Shown piece after piece: positions 5,210 through 6,885 of a stretch of DNA of 6,885 nucleotides. Both the position numbers and the translations under genes were made by a program. The first letter of the stretch is position 1. Every line of letters begins with the position of its first letter. This DNA is from Lactobacillus amylolyticus DSM 11664 (GTDB taxonomy: Bacteria; Bacillota; Bacilli; Lactobacillales; Lactobacillaceae): positions 1-6,885 of the forward strand of contig NZ_ADNY01000041.1 of the NCBI RefSeq assembly GCF_000178475.1. Direction: 5' to 3'. A model generated the notes under the pieces. The model made no database searches, was not told the origin of the DNA, and saw nothing but the letters and a program-made list of their open reading frames with translations.

Positions 5210-6853
5210 GTGGATGAAATTAAAGAATTGAATCCTGAAAAAAAGTTTATTTCTTGGCAAACCTTGTTTTTGATGGACTTGTGTACAGTAATCGGCATCG
5301 ACGATATCATGTACAACTTTCAAAACCAAGGCATGTCAGTTATTTTTTCTTGGGTAGTAATGGTATTGTTTTACGTTATTCCTTATTCCCTGATGGTAGG
5401 ACAATTGGGTTCTGTCTTCAATAAAGAAGGCGGTGGCCTTTCATCATGGGTTCGCAGAACTGATGGCGAATTCTTAGGCTACTTTACTGCATGGACCTAC
5501 TGGGCAGCTTCAATTCCCTATGCTGTTGACTCAGCTAATGAAATCATAGTTGACCTGGGTTGGGCCTTGACCGGTTCAGAAAAATTCCAAAGCAAAATTT
5601 CTAATAGTACTTTTGCTATTTTGACTTTCTTGATGTTTATCATTTTCATTATTGTCGAACATCACTTTTCACGGTCAATGGAGCTTTTGTCAACAATTGG
5701 TGGCGGCTTGATGGTTGTCATGACTATTTTGCTGGTATTGCTTGCTTTTGTAGGTTTGGCAAAATCCGGTGGTCACATGGCAACTCAGCCATTTACTTGG
5801 AAGATGATGCTGCCTAACTTCAACTGGCACTATTTCTCAACTATTGCAATGCTGATCTATGCGATGAATGGCTGTGAATTAGTAGCACCATATGTCACCC
5901 AAATGAAGAAGCCTCAATATGACTTCCCTAAAGCGATGATTGCTTTGGCTGCGATGACTGCTTTCTTAACCATCTTCGGTTCCTTCTCACTAGGAATTTA
6001 CTTCAATGCCTACCATATTCCTAATGACTTGAAGATGAACGGTGCCTACTACGTATTCGATATGATCGGTCAACAATATGGCTTGGGCAAGGGCCTGCTC
6101 TTCTTCTGGGCTTGGACTTCAGTCTTCTTCAACTGCGCATTGCTTGCAGTTTTGCTCGATGCGATGACTAGAATGCTGATTTCCGATACTGGTGAAAAAT
6201 ACATGCCAAAATTCTTACGCAAGAAAGACAAGAACGGCTTGCCTATTAACGGCTATATCTTAACCGTCTCATTATCAGCCTTCATTATGATTTTGGGTAT
6301 CTTCCTGCCTAACATGAATGATATCTTTAACTGGCTTTTGAACTTGAATGGAATTGTTTCTCCTGGCGTTACCTGCTGGATTTTCTACTCCTTCATGTGT
6401 GTCAGAAAGAATTCAAAGACATTCTCTTCAAAATATGTTTACATTAAAAATGACAAGCTGGCATACACAGTTGGCTTAATCTTGCTTGTCGTTACTGCAG
6501 TTGCCACAATCATGGGCATTACGCCACAAGACGTAGCGCAATATAGCGGCACTTGGTGGTACGAATTAATTATCAACATTGTTTCCGTTGTTGTCCTGAT
6601 TGGATTAGGTGCCATCTTGCCAGGTATTCGCAGACGTGAGGTCAAATACGGCATTGCTTTTGATAAACCGCAATGGATTTCAATGATTGCCCTGATTTTA
6701 ATCGCAATCATTGCTGGTATTTCATTAGGCGCTACTAAATTACCACTGCGAGGACTTTACATTTTCATCGAAGAAATTGCAGTCCTAATCATCGTTTGGC
6801 TAATTGGACGACGTAAACCGGATATTAACAATAGCTTTAAAGCTGAAGAATAA
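5210..6853 (+). CDS. APC-superfamily amino-acid transporter, YjeM-like
   Basis: This encodes 547 residues with about 14 predicted membrane segments, near 14-33, 42-68, 88-108, 132-152, 157-182, 205-222, 242-266, 293-318, 348-366, 373-396, 418-436, 452-472, 489-507 and 513-532. From memory it resembles E. coli YjeM, in the glutamate/GABA-antiporter branch of the APC superfamily. Shared stretches include VGQLGS (63-68), an AWTYW segment (94-98), NGAYYVF (277-283), PINGY (345-349) and KWLLNLN-like NWLLNLN (374-380). It should carry an amino acid or amine across the membrane; the substrate is not readable, since YjeM itself is poorly characterised. It is longer than YjeM (about 500) by a C-terminal pair of helices. 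The start is GTG at 5210. A stop at 5174-5176 limits extension, and the only purine-rich site (AAAGGG) is 13 nt away, so initiation looks weak. The gene is intact and probably monocistronic. Confidence 0.9.
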   Translation: MDEIKELNPEKKFISWQTLFLMDLCTVIGIDDIMYNFQNQGMSVIFSWVVMVLFYVIPYSLMVGQLGSVFNKEGGGLSSWVRRTDGEFLGYFTAWTYWAASIPYAVDSANEIIVDLGWALTGSEKFQSKISNSTFAILTFLMFIIFIIVEHHFSRSMELLSTIGGGLMVVMTILLVLLAFVGLAKSGGHMATQPFTWKMMLPNFNWHYFSTIAMLIYAMNGCELVAPYVTQMKKPQYDFPKAMIALAAMTAFLTIFGSFSLGIYFNAYHIPNDLKMNGAYYVFDMIGQQYGLGKGLLFFWAWTSVFFNCALLAVLLDAMTRMLISDTGEKYMPKFLRKKDKNGLPINGYILTVSLSAFIMILGIFLPNMNDIFNWLLNLNGIVSPGVTCWIFYSFMCVRKNSKTFSSKYVYIKNDKLAYTVGLILLVVTAVATIMGITPQDVAQYSGTWWYELIINIVSVVVLIGLGAILPGIRRREVKYGIAFDKPQWISMIALILIAIIAGISLGATKLPLRGLYIFIEEIAVLIIVWLIGRRKPDINNSFKAEE

Positions 6854-6860
6854 CGTCAAA

Positions 6861-6885
6861 GACCACAGACAATTTGCCTGTGGTC
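6861..6885 (+). terminator. Probable transporter terminator, cut by the window edge
   Basis: GACCACAG (6861-6868) and CTGTGGTC (6878-6885) form a perfect 8-bp stem with a 9-nt loop, starting 7 nt after the transporter stop. The T-tract expected for a plus-strand terminator would lie beyond the window. An AAA just before the stem (6858-6860) would extend the pairing if T follows, and might allow bidirectional use. Confidence 0.75.

Overview
The window looks like ordinary chromosome from a low-GC Lactobacillus, most likely the L. delbrueckii/acidophilus/helveticus/amylovorus group. The grounds are AT-rich DNA, strong AGGAGG-type ribosome binding sites, and protein sequences that read like that group. 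This placement rests on pattern recognition only, with no database search.

Left part, positions 1 to about 3960, all minus strand. In transcription order it holds a VanZ-family membrane protein, a YebC/PmpR-family protein with its own promoter and a clear terminator, and then the start of the late-competence operon comGA-comGB-comGC-comGD. comGD runs off the left edge. The comG genes are packed tightly: comGA/comGB overlap by 35 nt, comGB and comGC are 2 nt apart, and comGC/comGD overlap by 26 nt. Together they encode the ATPase, the membrane platform, the major pseudopilin and a minor pseudopilin of the DNA-uptake pseudopilus. All readable parts are intact.

Middle, about 3961 to 5209. A divergent promoter region separates vanZ from a plus-strand gene for an unrecognised 86-residue membrane protein. 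That gene has an extended -10 promoter, an operator-like dyad directly after the -10, a strong ribosome binding site and a perfect hairpin terminator. Next comes a decayed TetR-family regulator, with two frameshifts and two in-frame stops. A 169-bp non-coding stretch follows, with a possible tiny leader ORF and a strong AT-rich inverted repeat.

Right part, 5210 to 6885, plus strand. It holds an intact 547-residue APC-superfamily amino-acid transporter that resembles YjeM, followed by a terminator hairpin cut by the window edge.

I see no mobile element, CRISPR array, RNA gene or defence cassette, and nothing that amounts to a new multi-gene system. The items most worth checking are the operator-like dyad beside the unknown small membrane gene, the inverted repeat and mini-ORF in front of the transporter, and the recently decayed TetR gene between them.
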